Shown here piece by piece: positions 26,733 to 35,729 of a stretch of 64,000 nt of DNA (position 1 is the stretch's first letter; every line of letters starts with the position of its first letter). Both the position numbers and the translations under genes were made by a program. The notes below the pieces were generated by a model that saw only the letters and a program-made list of their open reading frames with translations, was not told where the DNA came from and ran no database searches. Source of the DNA: Paenibacillus sp. G2S3 (GTDB lineage Bacteria > Bacillota > Bacilli > Paenibacillales > Paenibacillaceae); NCBI RefSeq assembly GCF_030123105.1, contig NZ_CP126095.1:3410001-3474000 (forward strand), read 5' to 3'.

Positions 26733-27223
26733 ATGAAGACTCTGTTCAAATACAACTGGCAGGTTCGTAATAACTGGTTTTCTTGGTCTGAAGATGTACT
26801 TGAAGATGAATTGCTTAAAGCTCGAATTGGCGGTGTTGGAGGACTCTTAGAAACACTGTTTCACATTGTTTATTGGGAATATAGTTGGATTCACAGCGTA
26901 TTGCAGGAAAGGCAGAATTTGAACAAGAGCCCTTCGAGGCTTACAGAAGTCTGAAGCAGCTACGAGATTTATCAATACAGTTTCACGCAGAAGTGGAGCA
27001 ATTTGTTACGTCATGGACACCAGAGATGGAACGTAAAGAGCTGACACTTCTACGTGATAATGGTGAATGGATAACATATAAGCAGGGAGAAATCATGCGT
27101 CACGTCATCGCTCACGAAATACATCACATTGGTCAGTTGTCTGTATGGGCAAGAGAAATTGGGCGAGAACCGATCACTGCGAATCTAGTTCGTAGGGGAT
27201 TGTTCAACTATTGGGCTGGATAA
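26733..27223 (+). pseudogene. DinB family protein, frameshifted
   Basis: Two overlapping frames together give one DinB/YfiT-like four-helix protein of about 163 aa. The 5' frame carries FKYNWQVRNNWFSW and the first metal His in LFHIVYWEYSW. The 3' frame, from about 26905, carries GKAEFEQEPFEAYRSL and the HxxxH motif of the metal triad in IAHEIHHIGQL. Adding one G at the GG of 26906-26907 would restore a continuous reading (LQ-GKAEF). DinB proteins are metal-dependent thiol-S-transferase or damage-inducible proteins. The rest of the sequence is intact, so this is either a very recent mutation or a sequencing error. Confidence 0.82.
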
Positions 27224-27265
27224 CGTTATGGTAAGATAATGCAATAAAACATCTGGGGTGCAAAA

Positions 27266-27514
27266 ATGAGAATGTATGCTCTTCTTACAGAACCAATAGG
27301 GGACATAAGTAAGGTAATGATTTATGAATCAAAGTATCGTGTTTATTTATTTCTATTTGAAACTCATGAAAATATGGGTGCAAATGCTGACTATTGTTAT
27401 GAAACATTAGAAGAAGCAATGGAATTCTGTAATGAGGAACTAAACATAGTTGAGGAACAGTGGGTTGTTATTAACGATCCTAAAGACGGGGAACAACACG
27501 ATATTATTTACTAA
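27266..27514 (+). CDS. Small protein of unknown function
   Basis: An 82-aa acidic soluble protein (starts MRMYALLTEPIGDISKVM, ends GEQHDIIY) with a YETLEEAMEFCNEEL helix. Pattern and length recall small immunity- or antitoxin-like proteins of Bacilli, but no family is recognised. The ribosome site TGGGGTG precedes the ATG. It is about 40 nt downstream of the DinB gene and may share its transcript. Confidence 0.6.
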   Translation: MRMYALLTEPIGDISKVMIYESKYRVYLFLFETHENMGANADYCYETLEEAMEFCNEELNIVEEQWVVINDPKDGEQHDIIY

Positions 27515-27719
27515 ACCAGTATTGACAGCATTGAGCAAACGGGAAACGTTACTTAAACGTAATAGCGACAGTCCAGGGCTTTATTTTCTCGTCCATTGCT
27601 GTCGCTGATTCTATTTCTAGGGGCATTCTACTACGTTATTTTCTGCTGAACGGCTAGCCCACAGACGGTTCGTTCTCTCCTCCGTTTTGAACAGAATAAC
27701 TATTTACACTACTCAAACG
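27515..27719. other. Intergenic region with one inverted repeat
   Basis: The gap between the small protein and the kinase gene (27515-27820) contains an inverted repeat AGCGACAG/CTGTCGCT at 27564-27606 with a 27-nt loop, which may terminate the plus-strand transcripts, and the minus-strand terminator listed next. No coding frame is evident. Confidence 0.4.
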
Positions 27720-27726
27720 TAAAAAA

Positions 27727-27791
27727 AAATAAATCGCTCTTTATGAGTAAAGTGAAATTACCACCTATTTCTCAAAAAGATCGATTTATTT
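27727..27791 (-). terminator. Terminator of the two-component operon
   Basis: Read on the minus strand, a stem of about 20 bp (18 matched; AATAAATCG-N-TCTTT on the left arm) with a 23-nt loop is followed by a run of nine T. It lies just after the histidine kinase stop. Confidence 0.85.
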
Positions 27792-27820
27792 ATAGTGTCC
27801 GCATTCATTAACAATCCTAG

Positions 27821-29587
27821 TTAATTGGGCAGCTCCTTCTTCAAGCTAATCGTAACCGTGGTGCCTTGCCCCGGAGTGCTGGAGATACTTAGCCCATATT
27901 GAGGGCCGTATTCCAGCTTGATCCGCTCGTCCACATTTCGCAGGCCATATCCGCTCTGGAACAGCACATCTTCCTTAGCTTGACTAAGTGTCGCACCGTT
28001 GGCAAAGCCGACTCCGTCATCAGTCACTGTAAAACGAATCTCATCCTCCAGCAGCTCTCCTTTAATCCAGATTCGGCCCATGCCACGTTTCTCGCTGATG
28101 CCGTGTTTGATCGCATTCTCTGCGATAGGCTGGAGTATCAGCTTCAGAATGCGGACCTTGCGCAACGATTCCTCAATGTCGTATTCAATCTCGAATTTGT
28201 TCGGGAAACGCATTTGCTCGACCGTTACAAAGCTCTCCACCAGGCGAATTTCTTCGTCGACGGTGACGAATTTGTCGCCTTTATGCAGGCTAATCCGAAA
28301 AAAGGTCGCTAGAGAAGAAATGAGCCGCTCGATGTCGGGCTGTTTTTTCAGCCGGGCAATCCAGGCAATCGCATCCAGCGTGTTGTAGAGGAAATGAGGA
28401 TTGATCTGCGATTGCAGCGCGGTCAGCTCAGCCTTGCGCTGCTTTTCTTTTTCCTCGTCTTTCTCCAGCATTAATTGGCTAATCCGTTCCACCATCTGAT
28501 AGTAGCTGTTCTCTAGCTGGAAAATCTCATCGACCTGTGCCCGCTGCTCATAGACAGCAGCTAAGTCTTTTTTGCCAAACAGACTCAGCTTCTTCTTCAA
28601 GTTCAGTAGTGGAAGGGTGATTTTGGCTGCTAGAAAGAAGGAAAGAAACAACAGGACAATAAAGGTAACGCTGGCGAAAAGAAGAGCATTTCGATTACCC
28701 TTGGCGATCCCCTCAAGCAACTTGTGGCTGGAAATCACACTGGTGAACTCCCAGCTAACGCCAAGCGTCTCCAGCCTTGGATTCAAAGGATAAGTAGCAA
28801 TGATGTAAGAATTCCCGTTATCTGACCAGGTGCGATAGCCTTCTTTCTGAGCCGGACGAAGAGGTGCGTTCTCCTCCAGGAAATTGCCTAAGAGCCGCTT
28901 GTCAGGGTGTGAAATAATCCGATCACGGGAAGTCAGGAAGGAGTAGCCGATGCCAGTGAAGCTGGAGGAATAAAGATCCGCCAAGGCGGCTTCTCTGACA
29001 TAGATGATGACGACCCCGATATTTTGTCCCGTATTGAAGTTGCGGAATTGCTGTCCGAAAGGAATATAGGCATTGCCATCACCATCCCGTTTAATCTCGC
29101 CGACAACAGGCATGCTGCTCTCCTGAATGCGTTTGATGAACAAGGCTTCGGGAACCTCGAGCATTTGCTCCTTGGACTGATAAGAATAAAGCATATTATC
29201 ATTGGTGTTGATAATTACATTGCCCACCAGATCATTCTGTGCCAGCATACCGTCAATGATAGCTCCAATCCGTGATTCCTTATCTGCTGCCGGCAGGGAA
29301 TCATTATTAATAATTTGGTAAATGTCGCTGTTCACTAGAAATCGCAGAAACAACATCTGAATGTCATCGACCATCAGCTCCACACTGAGACCAATCTGCC
29401 GTTGAGTCTGGACGACATGACGGTACAGATCCTTTTGCAGATAGGTATAGGAATAGAAATTAAAGATAACAAGCATCAGCACCAGATGCAGCGACAATCC
29501 CACTAACAGGACAACAACAATCCGACTTTTGATTTTGAACCGCCGCATCCAAGAATCAATCCGGTTGGCCATCGTTAGCTTAACCAT
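27821..29587 (-). CDS. Sensor histidine kinase (YesM-like, LytS/His_kinase family)
   Basis: A 588-aa membrane kinase. Helix about 24-46, extracellular Cache-like sensing domain about 50-295, helix about 300-322, HAMP linker, then the His_kinase domain with His398 in QINPHFLYNTLDAI and an HATPase domain (NAIKHGISE, GVGFANG, GYGLRNVDERIKLEYG, TPGQGTTVTI). It is expected to sense an extracellular sugar or polymer fragment and phosphorylate the response regulator encoded just upstream; the two genes overlap by 8 nt. The start used is the ATG in that overlap; an ATG five codons on is possible. Its neighbours on both sides are glycosidase genes of the shared-motif regulon. Confidence 0.93.
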   Translation of the reverse strand: MVKLTMANRIDSWMRRFKIKSRIVVVLLVGLSLHLVLMLVIFNFYSYTYLQKDLYRHVVQTQRQIGLSVELMVDDIQMLFLRFLVNSDIYQIINNDSLPAADKESRIGAIIDGMLAQNDLVGNVIINTNDNMLYSYQSKEQMLEVPEALFIKRIQESSMPVVGEIKRDGDGNAYIPFGQQFRNFNTGQNIGVVIIYVREAALADLYSSSFTGIGYSFLTSRDRIISHPDKRLLGNFLEENAPLRPAQKEGYRTWSDNGNSYIIATYPLNPRLETLGVSWEFTSVISSHKLLEGIAKGNRNALLFASVTFIVLLFLSFFLAAKITLPLLNLKKKLSLFGKKDLAAVYEQRAQVDEIFQLENSYYQMVERISQLMLEKDEEKEKQRKAELTALQSQINPHFLYNTLDAIAWIARLKKQPDIERLISSLATFFRISLHKGDKFVTVDEEIRLVESFVTVEQMRFPNKFEIEYDIEESLRKVRILKLILQPIAENAIKHGISEKRGMGRIWIKGELLEDEIRFTVTDDGVGFANGATLSQAKEDVLFQSGYGLRNVDERIKLEYGPQYGLSISSTPGQGTTVTISLKKELPN

Positions 29588-30821
29588 AGGTTTTTGCGTA
29601 TTCGCTCGGCGGTATGCCCGTCATCTTTTTGAAAATCTGGCTAAAGTATTTGGAGTCGGTGAAACCAACCTGATTGCCCACCTCATAGACCCGGTACATT
29701 GGATTGCGTAGCATACGTTTGGCTTCTTCAATCCGATATTCCGTCAGACATTCATAGAAAGTCTTGTTCAAATCTTTGCGGAATAGATGCATTAAATGGG
29801 TTGGACTGACGAACACCGCAGCAGCAACCATCTCCACGGTAATGTTCCCAGCATAATGCTCCCGGATAAAAGCGAGGGCGTCTCTGATTTCACGCCGGCA
29901 TCGAGCTCCGGCCTCTTCCTCAGCGTACAACACGCGTTCAATACCAGACAATGCACGCTGCGCAGCAAGCACAGCCTGTTTATATGAATCTACGATTCCG
30001 TTCCATTCATCAGTTGGTTTGCCGATGCCAACGCTAAGAGCCTGGCCGAAGTGCTGCTGGCTCCATTCCGATAGCTGCTTACCTAATCTGCGGGCTGAAT
30101 CACTGGCAAGCTCAGGTTCATCGGTTCGGAGAATCATAACCCACTCCAGATGACTATCGCGGAATAGACAGAGCTGTTCAAAAGAATACGCTTCCAGAAT
30201 AACCGCTGCTTCATCCTCCAACGCTTTGCCTATATCAGTTCCTTGAAGACCATTATCAGCAGGGAAGGCTATGGACAGCGGCAGCATAGCTTTTCCTGGT
30301 TCCAATTGCAGCTCCAGCAGCTTTATTTTGCTGGTAATGAATTCCTTGCTATGCAACTGGCCATGCAGTAAATCCTGCCAGAATTGTTTGGATATCGCGG
30401 CAATTTCCTCATTAAGCTGTGAATATCGCTTGGAGAGTTGCTTTTTCCCCAGGATTTCATCGCCAACGCTTCGTACTGTACCTGCGAGTTCTTCTATATT
30501 AATGGGCTTAAGCAAATAGGTGGAGGCGCCATAACGCAAGGCAGCCTGCGCATATTGAAATTCGTCATAACCGCTAAGTACGACAATGCCAACGAGCATG
30601 TCCTGCTCCCGTATTTTTTCGATAAGTTCAAGACCGTTCATATACGGCATACGGATATCGGTAATAATCACATCTGGGCGGTGCTGTAGTGCAAGCTCCA
30701 AACCCTCCTCACCATTGCTGGCTTCTCCTATGATCTCGACGTTGTATTCTGCCCAGTCTATGGTTTGGGTGATGCCCATACGGACCAGATATTCATCATC
30801 TACTATAAGCGCTTTCAACAT
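29580..30821 (-). CDS. Response regulator with AraC output domain (YesN-like)
   Basis: A 413-aa regulator. The receiver domain has acidic residues Asp8-Asp9, phospho-acceptor Asp55 in IITDIRMPYMNG and Lys in YLLKPINIEEL. A middle linker region follows, then a C-terminal AraC DNA-binding domain (VSPTHLMHLFRKDLNKTF, VYEVGNQVGFTDSKYFSQIFKKMTG, PSEYAKTYG). The ATG at 30821 is preceded by GAGGTGAGG; the longer frame upstream lacks a ribosome site. It is the best candidate to bind the 16-nt motif repeated at five promoters here, two copies of which lie in the region between this gene and the divergent GH42 gene. Confidence 0.93.
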   Translation of the reverse strand: MLKALIVDDEYLVRMGITQTIDWAEYNVEIIGEASNGEEGLELALQHRPDVIITDIRMPYMNGLELIEKIREQDMLVGIVVLSGYDEFQYAQAALRYGASTYLLKPINIEELAGTVRSVGDEILGKKQLSKRYSQLNEEIAAISKQFWQDLLHGQLHSKEFITSKIKLLELQLEPGKAMLPLSIAFPADNGLQGTDIGKALEDEAAVILEAYSFEQLCLFRDSHLEWVMILRTDEPELASDSARRLGKQLSEWSQQHFGQALSVGIGKPTDEWNGIVDSYKQAVLAAQRALSGIERVLYAEEEAGARCRREIRDALAFIREHYAGNITVEMVAAAVFVSPTHLMHLFRKDLNKTFYECLTEYRIEEAKRMLRNPMYRVYEVGNQVGFTDSKYFSQIFKKMTGIPPSEYAKTYG

Positions 30822-30916
30822 TGGCCTCACCTCGAAGTAGTTTCTAATATGTCTTACAGTCATTATAAACATGAAACCTCTTTTAGAGGAGCGGTAATTT
30901 CTTAGTTGTCAGGATC

Positions 30917-31084
30917 ACAAACGATTTCGCAGTATGTTCACCGGTGGCTAAGTACAAAAATGTCCGCATAGCGGAAGTTCTAAACATTTCAACAGCTTAA
31001 CAAACCGTTTCATAGGATTCTATCCTAACTTTTTCAAAATGTACTGTGATAGACTTTAACCGTAAAAGAGCGGTAAGCGCTTTT
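30917..31084. promoter_or_regulatory. Two regulon motifs and a cre-like element between response regulator and GH42
   Basis: ACAAACGATTTCGCAG at 30917-30932 and ACAAACCGTTTCATAG at 31000-31015 lie in the divergent region; AAGCGC in GGTAAGCGCTTTTA follows the second copy by 75 nt and ends about 50 nt before the GH42 start. The first copy is 96 nt from the response regulator start, so it may serve autoregulation. Confidence 0.58.
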
Positions 31085-31128
31085 ATAAATTCATAAAATC
31101 GAAATTGAACGCTGTAGGAGGAGTACCC

Positions 31129-33306
31129 TTGATACAAAATTCATTTATTCCATTCGGGTTTCAATATTACCGTTCCCCAACCCCTTTTCGGGATCAATGG
31201 GAGAAAGACCTGAGCAATATTGCCGGGCAGGGCTTCAATTGTGTGAAGTATTGGGTGCAGTGGCGCGCCAGCGTGTCCAAAGAAGGGATCTACCAGTTCG
31301 ATGATATTCAGGAGCTGATGGATATTGCTCAGCGGAATGGCTTAAAGGTCATTTTGAATGTGATTTTTGATGTGGCGCCAGCCTGGTTTTATAAAAAATA
31401 TCCTGATTCCAAAATGATCACAGCAGACGGTTCCGTTCTGGAACCAAGGGCTATTAACTGCCGCCAGATTGGCGGAGCACCTGGACCTTGTTATCACCAT
31501 GCAGCTGCGGCGACGGAGAAGGCTAAATTTCTGTCGGAAGCAGTTAAGACTTTCAAGGATCATCCTGCACTCTGGGTGTGGGATTTATGGAATGAGCCTG
31601 AACTGACGACAGGAATTAAGCGCAAGCTGTCTTTTGATAACCAGGTATGTTATTGCGAGCATTCAGTGCTGGCATTCCAAGAATGGCTTAAAAATAAATA
31701 TATTACCTTGGAAGCCCTGAACGAATCATGGCAGCGGACTTACGGAAGCTGGGAAGAAGTAGAGACACCGCGTGGACAAGGTGTATTTAATGATTTGGTG
31801 GACTGGCGTCTGTTCATGTCCGGTACTTTAACGGATGAGCTGCGTAGCCGGGTAGAAACGGTGAAATCGCTGGATTTGCTACATCCAGTTATGGCACACA
31901 CTGTGCCAGCTCCTATTTTTAATATGATTACAGCGGGTTCAGACGACTTCAAGCTGGCTGAGCCCTGTGACCTGACAGGCAATAGTCTAGGGTCCTCAGC
32001 TTGGTCGGCTGATTTACTGATCTCTGCCGCCAAAGGCAAACCGATTATCAACTCAGAGATTCACGCGCTACCGGGCAATACAGCGATGAAGCCGCGCCAG
32101 CCGGAGCTGTGGAAAATGAAGCGGCATATTCTGACCCCACTTGCTCGTGGCATTACCGGATTTCTTTTCTGGCAGTACAGACCTGAGGTATTGGGGCAGG
32201 AAGCCCCGGCTTGGGGAAGTGTATATTTGGACGGTAGTCCAACTCCATGGTACAAGGATATGGCCCATCTAAATAAGCTCGTACAAAGCAACAAGCAAGA
32301 GCTGATGCAGGCAAAACGGCGTGGGGACGGGATTGCTATTCTGTTCAGCCCACAGAACCAAATCGCCAACTTTGCGGCACATGATCATCTGGACACCTAT
32401 AACGATTCACTGCAAGGGGTTCATAAACTACTACATGAGCTCAATTATAAAGTGGAGTTTCTGCATGAGACGGATGTTACCGAGGAGACATTGGAACAAT
32501 ACCGCTGCCTGTGGATGCCTTATCCGCTGTATCTGAGCCGCAAACTGTGTAACACCCTGCGTGAGTGGGTGGAAAAGGGAGGCATTTTGATTTCGGAATG
32601 CTCCTTTGGAGCGCTTCAGGCAGAGAATGGCTGTCACAGCTATACAGTTCCCGGTTATGGATTTGACGAAGTCTTTGGGGTGCGTGAGACTTGGATTCAT
32701 TCGGCCGAGAACCTGGATCATAGCTATCATCAGGTAGCGTTCGAATCACGGACAGCGATCCCAATACTTAATGTCATGAAGCATAGTAAGGAAGCGGAAA
32801 CAGCAGCGGACGATAAGGCACAAGGCTCGTATTACAAATCGGATATTGAGCTGCAAAGCCAAGTGAAGGTCCTAGCCGACTTTGCCGAAGACCACATGCC
32901 TGCGCTAACCTCCGCCGCATATGGTAACGGGCGTGCCGTGTGGTTCGGCACCTTGCTTGCGGCTGCTTACTGGCAGGATGGGCATTCTGGAACGCTCCAG
33001 TTGGTGCGCGATCTTTTACAGCAGGAATTGAAGCTACAGCCAAATGTGCAGGTAAGCGGAGGTGTCCGCGCTGATCTTTCCGAGTGGGAAGTCGAACAAA
33101 ACAGAGGAGCATTCCTCTATGTTCATAATGAAGGGAACGAGTTGGCCGAAGCCAGAGTTACGCTGCCTGCCGTTTATACTTATGCTGAACCGTGGTTTGA
33201 CAATGGGAATGTCAGAATTCAGCCAATAGATTCGTTGAAACCCTCAACGACAACCCTGACTATGAAAGTGGAAGCTGGAGATGTTCAAGTATTTCGATTA
33301 TCTTAG
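31129..33306 (+). CDS. GH42 beta-galactosidase
   Basis: A 725-aa cytoplasmic exo-glycosidase of clan GH-A. The TIM barrel spans about 1-370 with acid/base Glu156 in WDLWNEPELTTG and nucleophile Glu310 in PIINSEIHALPG. The trimerisation domain about 390-600 (DGIAILFSPQNQIANFAAH, LWMPYPLYLSRKL) and a C-terminal beta domain follow, all as in family 42. There is no signal peptide. It starts at a TTG after GGAGGAG; the longer in-frame TTG 24 nt upstream would place this ribosome site inside the gene. It is followed 63 nt on by the GH92 gene in the same operon. Confidence 0.92.
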   Translation: MIQNSFIPFGFQYYRSPTPFRDQWEKDLSNIAGQGFNCVKYWVQWRASVSKEGIYQFDDIQELMDIAQRNGLKVILNVIFDVAPAWFYKKYPDSKMITADGSVLEPRAINCRQIGGAPGPCYHHAAAATEKAKFLSEAVKTFKDHPALWVWDLWNEPELTTGIKRKLSFDNQVCYCEHSVLAFQEWLKNKYITLEALNESWQRTYGSWEEVETPRGQGVFNDLVDWRLFMSGTLTDELRSRVETVKSLDLLHPVMAHTVPAPIFNMITAGSDDFKLAEPCDLTGNSLGSSAWSADLLISAAKGKPIINSEIHALPGNTAMKPRQPELWKMKRHILTPLARGITGFLFWQYRPEVLGQEAPAWGSVYLDGSPTPWYKDMAHLNKLVQSNKQELMQAKRRGDGIAILFSPQNQIANFAAHDHLDTYNDSLQGVHKLLHELNYKVEFLHETDVTEETLEQYRCLWMPYPLYLSRKLCNTLREWVEKGGILISECSFGALQAENGCHSYTVPGYGFDEVFGVRETWIHSAENLDHSYHQVAFESRTAIPILNVMKHSKEAETAADDKAQGSYYKSDIELQSQVKVLADFAEDHMPALTSAAYGNGRAVWFGTLLAAAYWQDGHSGTLQLVRDLLQQELKLQPNVQVSGGVRADLSEWEVEQNRGAFLYVHNEGNELAEARVTLPAVYTYAEPWFDNGNVRIQPIDSLKPSTTTLTMKVEAGDVQVFRLS

Positions 33307-33369
33307 CCGGCAACTGATAAGGCCGGAGATTATAGAGCTGGTGAAAGCCAGCCAAAGGAGTGTATCCAT

Positions 33370-35535
33370 TTGGGTTTGTTAGATTATGTTAATCCATTGC
33401 AGGGGACTAAGTCGGATTTCCGCTACTCACATGGCAATACGCTGCCGCTTACAGCGATGCCATTTGGCATGGCGGCTTGGAGCCCGCAAACCCATGAAGC
33501 AGGAGGGACCTGGTTCTTCCATCCACACCATCGCCACCTGGAGGGCATACGATTAACTCACCAGCCCAGTCCTTGGATCGGAGATTATGGACATCTAACG
33601 CTGTTGCCGCAGACTGGACCGCTATTGCTCAGTCCTGGTTCGCGCTCTTCTTCCTTTAAACCGGAAGAGATGCAAGTGTCCCCACACTACTTCGGTGTGT
33701 CTCTTCAGCGATATCGTACCCGACTGGAGCTGACCCCTACAGAGCGCTGTGCAGCGATAAGAATAACTTACGCTGATGGGCAGCAGAACAGGCTGATTAT
33801 AGCACCGCTAAAAGACGAGTCACATCTCACCTTTCAACCGGATAAACGTAGGATTATCGGCTTTACAAGAGGCCATACTGCCGGGGTTCCCGATAATTTT
33901 GCAATGTATTTCGTCATTCAGTTTGATACGAATATTCTTATAGAAGAGTCGGGAATCTTTGACGGGGATTATCAGCCTATGGGCACATATGAAGGAACTG
34001 GCGAAAGGCTGGGCGCATACGTAGGATTAGCCGTACCGGAATCCGGTATAGTAGGAGTGAAATGCGGCACTTCTTTTATCAGCAAGGAGCAGGCGCTGCT
34101 GAATCTGGTCCGGGAAATCGGCGAGAGCAGCTTCGGGGAGATTTTGAGCAAAGCAGAGGCAAGCTGGGAAGAACGACTGGGCTGCATTGTTGCCGAAAGC
34201 GCGGATGAAGAGAACCTCCACACCTTTTACAGCTGCATGTACCGAATCTGCCTGTTCCCGAGAACGTGGCATGAATATAACGAGCAGAACGAGCAAATTC
34301 ATTACAGTCCTTTTAACGGCAGCATTTGCCGGGGGCCAATGTATTCAGATATTGGACTGTGGGATGTATACCGGACTAGCTTCCCGTTATACAGTATCCT
34401 GTTTCCATCCTTGCTAGGCGAAATCATGCAGGCTTGGACATTAGCCTACGAGGAAAGCGGCTGGCTGCCGAAGTGGTTGTCGCCGGGTGAGCGCAGCGCC
34501 ATGCCCGGCACATTGATCGATGCGGCTGCGGCAGATGCCGTGGTCAAGGGAATCGGTGGCTTCGATGCAGAGAGACTATATGAAGGCTTGCTGAAGCATG
34601 CAGATCATCCGTCCACAGATGAGAAGCTGGGCAGACGGGGGCTAGAAATATACTTGAAGCATGGCTATCTGCCGCATGATCGTTTTCATGAAAGTGTAAG
34701 CAACACGCTGGATTATGTATACGGAGATTTCTGTATCGCCCAAATAGCCAAAGCACTCGGAAATATGGATGATTATAAACGTTTTATGGCCCGGGCGCAG
34801 AATTACAAGCTGCTGTTTGATCCAGAGGTTGGGTTTATGAGAGGACGTAACGAGGACGGCACTTGGGAGGAGGGCTTTGATCCTCTCGAGTGGGGTAACC
34901 CGTTCTGTGAAGGTGGAGCTTGGCAAGGGAGCTGGGCAGTGCCCCATGATTTCCCGGGATTAGCCAGTCTGATGGGTGGCGAGGAAGCTTTTGTTCGGCG
35001 TCTGGACCAGTTGATGGCCGAGGAACCGATTTTTAAAGTGGGTTCTTATGGATTAGAAATTCATGAAATGTCGGAAATGGCCGCGGCCGATCTGGGGCAG
35101 TTTGCCATCAGCAATCAGCCCAGCTTCCATATTCCTTATATTTTCGCCAGACTCGGGGCATTGTCCAAAACACAATACTGGGTTCGTAAAACCATGGCTA
35201 AACTGTTCAACAGCGGAATGGATGGATTGCCCGGCGACGAGGATAATGGCAGCATGGGTGCCTGGTATATTTGGAGCGCCATCGGTCTGTATCCGTTAAG
35301 TCCCGGAATTCCCGAATATGTGCTTGGCAGCCCCCTATTTGATAAAGTAACGATTCAGCTTGAAAATGGGCGGCAATGGGTCATTGAAGCGGAGAACAAT
35401 AGCCCCACTAATGTGTACAGTAAATCGATCCACTGGAACCATGCGCTTTGGGTGCAGCACTCTTTGCCTCATGAAGAGATTATCAAAGGTGGAGTTCTGA
35501 ACTTCAGTATGTTTTCGGGGGTAGACCGTTCCTAA
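33370..35535 (+). CDS. GH92 alpha-mannosidase
   Basis: A 721-aa calcium-dependent exo-alpha-mannosidase. The N-terminal beta-sandwich opens VNPLQGTKSDFRYSHGNTLP; the (alpha/alpha)6 catalytic domain carries YSDIGLWDVYRTSFPLY and the family signature GLPGDEDNGSMGAWYIW, where Asp623 and Asp625 correspond to the catalytic base pair of characterised members. Most Bacteroides GH92 enzymes are secreted; this one has no signal peptide, so it acts on imported oligosaccharides. It starts at a TTG with AAAGGAG 9 nt upstream. It is second gene of the GH42-GH92 operon and ends at a terminator. Confidence 0.92.
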   Translation: MGLLDYVNPLQGTKSDFRYSHGNTLPLTAMPFGMAAWSPQTHEAGGTWFFHPHHRHLEGIRLTHQPSPWIGDYGHLTLLPQTGPLLLSPGSRSSSFKPEEMQVSPHYFGVSLQRYRTRLELTPTERCAAIRITYADGQQNRLIIAPLKDESHLTFQPDKRRIIGFTRGHTAGVPDNFAMYFVIQFDTNILIEESGIFDGDYQPMGTYEGTGERLGAYVGLAVPESGIVGVKCGTSFISKEQALLNLVREIGESSFGEILSKAEASWEERLGCIVAESADEENLHTFYSCMYRICLFPRTWHEYNEQNEQIHYSPFNGSICRGPMYSDIGLWDVYRTSFPLYSILFPSLLGEIMQAWTLAYEESGWLPKWLSPGERSAMPGTLIDAAAADAVVKGIGGFDAERLYEGLLKHADHPSTDEKLGRRGLEIYLKHGYLPHDRFHESVSNTLDYVYGDFCIAQIAKALGNMDDYKRFMARAQNYKLLFDPEVGFMRGRNEDGTWEEGFDPLEWGNPFCEGGAWQGSWAVPHDFPGLASLMGGEEAFVRRLDQLMAEEPIFKVGSYGLEIHEMSEMAAADLGQFAISNQPSFHIPYIFARLGALSKTQYWVRKTMAKLFNSGMDGLPGDEDNGSMGAWYIWSAIGLYPLSPGIPEYVLGSPLFDKVTIQLENGRQWVIEAENNSPTNVYSKSIHWNHALWVQHSLPHEEIIKGGVLNFSMFSGVDRS

Positions 35536-35547
35536 ATTAATTCAAGG

Positions 35548-35576
35548 CAGTCCGGAATGTTCCGGGCTGTTTTTTT
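35548..35576 (+). terminator. Rho-independent terminator
   Basis: A 9-bp stem CAGTCCGGA/TCCGGGCTG (one G-U) with a 4-nt loop is followed by seven T, 12 nt after the GH92 stop. Confidence 0.9.
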
Positions 35577-35624
35577 GTTTTTATAATGGAGCGAAATCGC
35601 TATTTTAGGGCAAATCGTGAAATG

Positions 35625-35700
35625 GCAAACCATTTCGCAGCATTCCCGCCTATTTTTTCAAGGGTAACATGTCTAATATCGAAGAGAATGAAAGCGCTTA
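35625..35700 (+). promoter_or_regulatory. Regulon motif plus cre-like element upstream of the foldase and surface protein
   Basis: GCAAACCATTTCGCAG at 35625-35640 is followed 67 nt on by AAGCGC in TGAAAGCGCTTAA, itself 38 nt from the foldase start. This ties the surface protein operon to the importer and intracellular glycosidases. Confidence 0.57.
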
Positions 35701-35729
35701 ATAAGAATGCGGAGAGGAGGAATCAACTT

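Noticed and set aside
35586..35729. Upstream extension of the foldase reading frame by 48 codons
   Set aside because: It would run through the regulatory motif and cre-like element and bury the membrane helix; GGAGAGGAGG marks the start at 35730.
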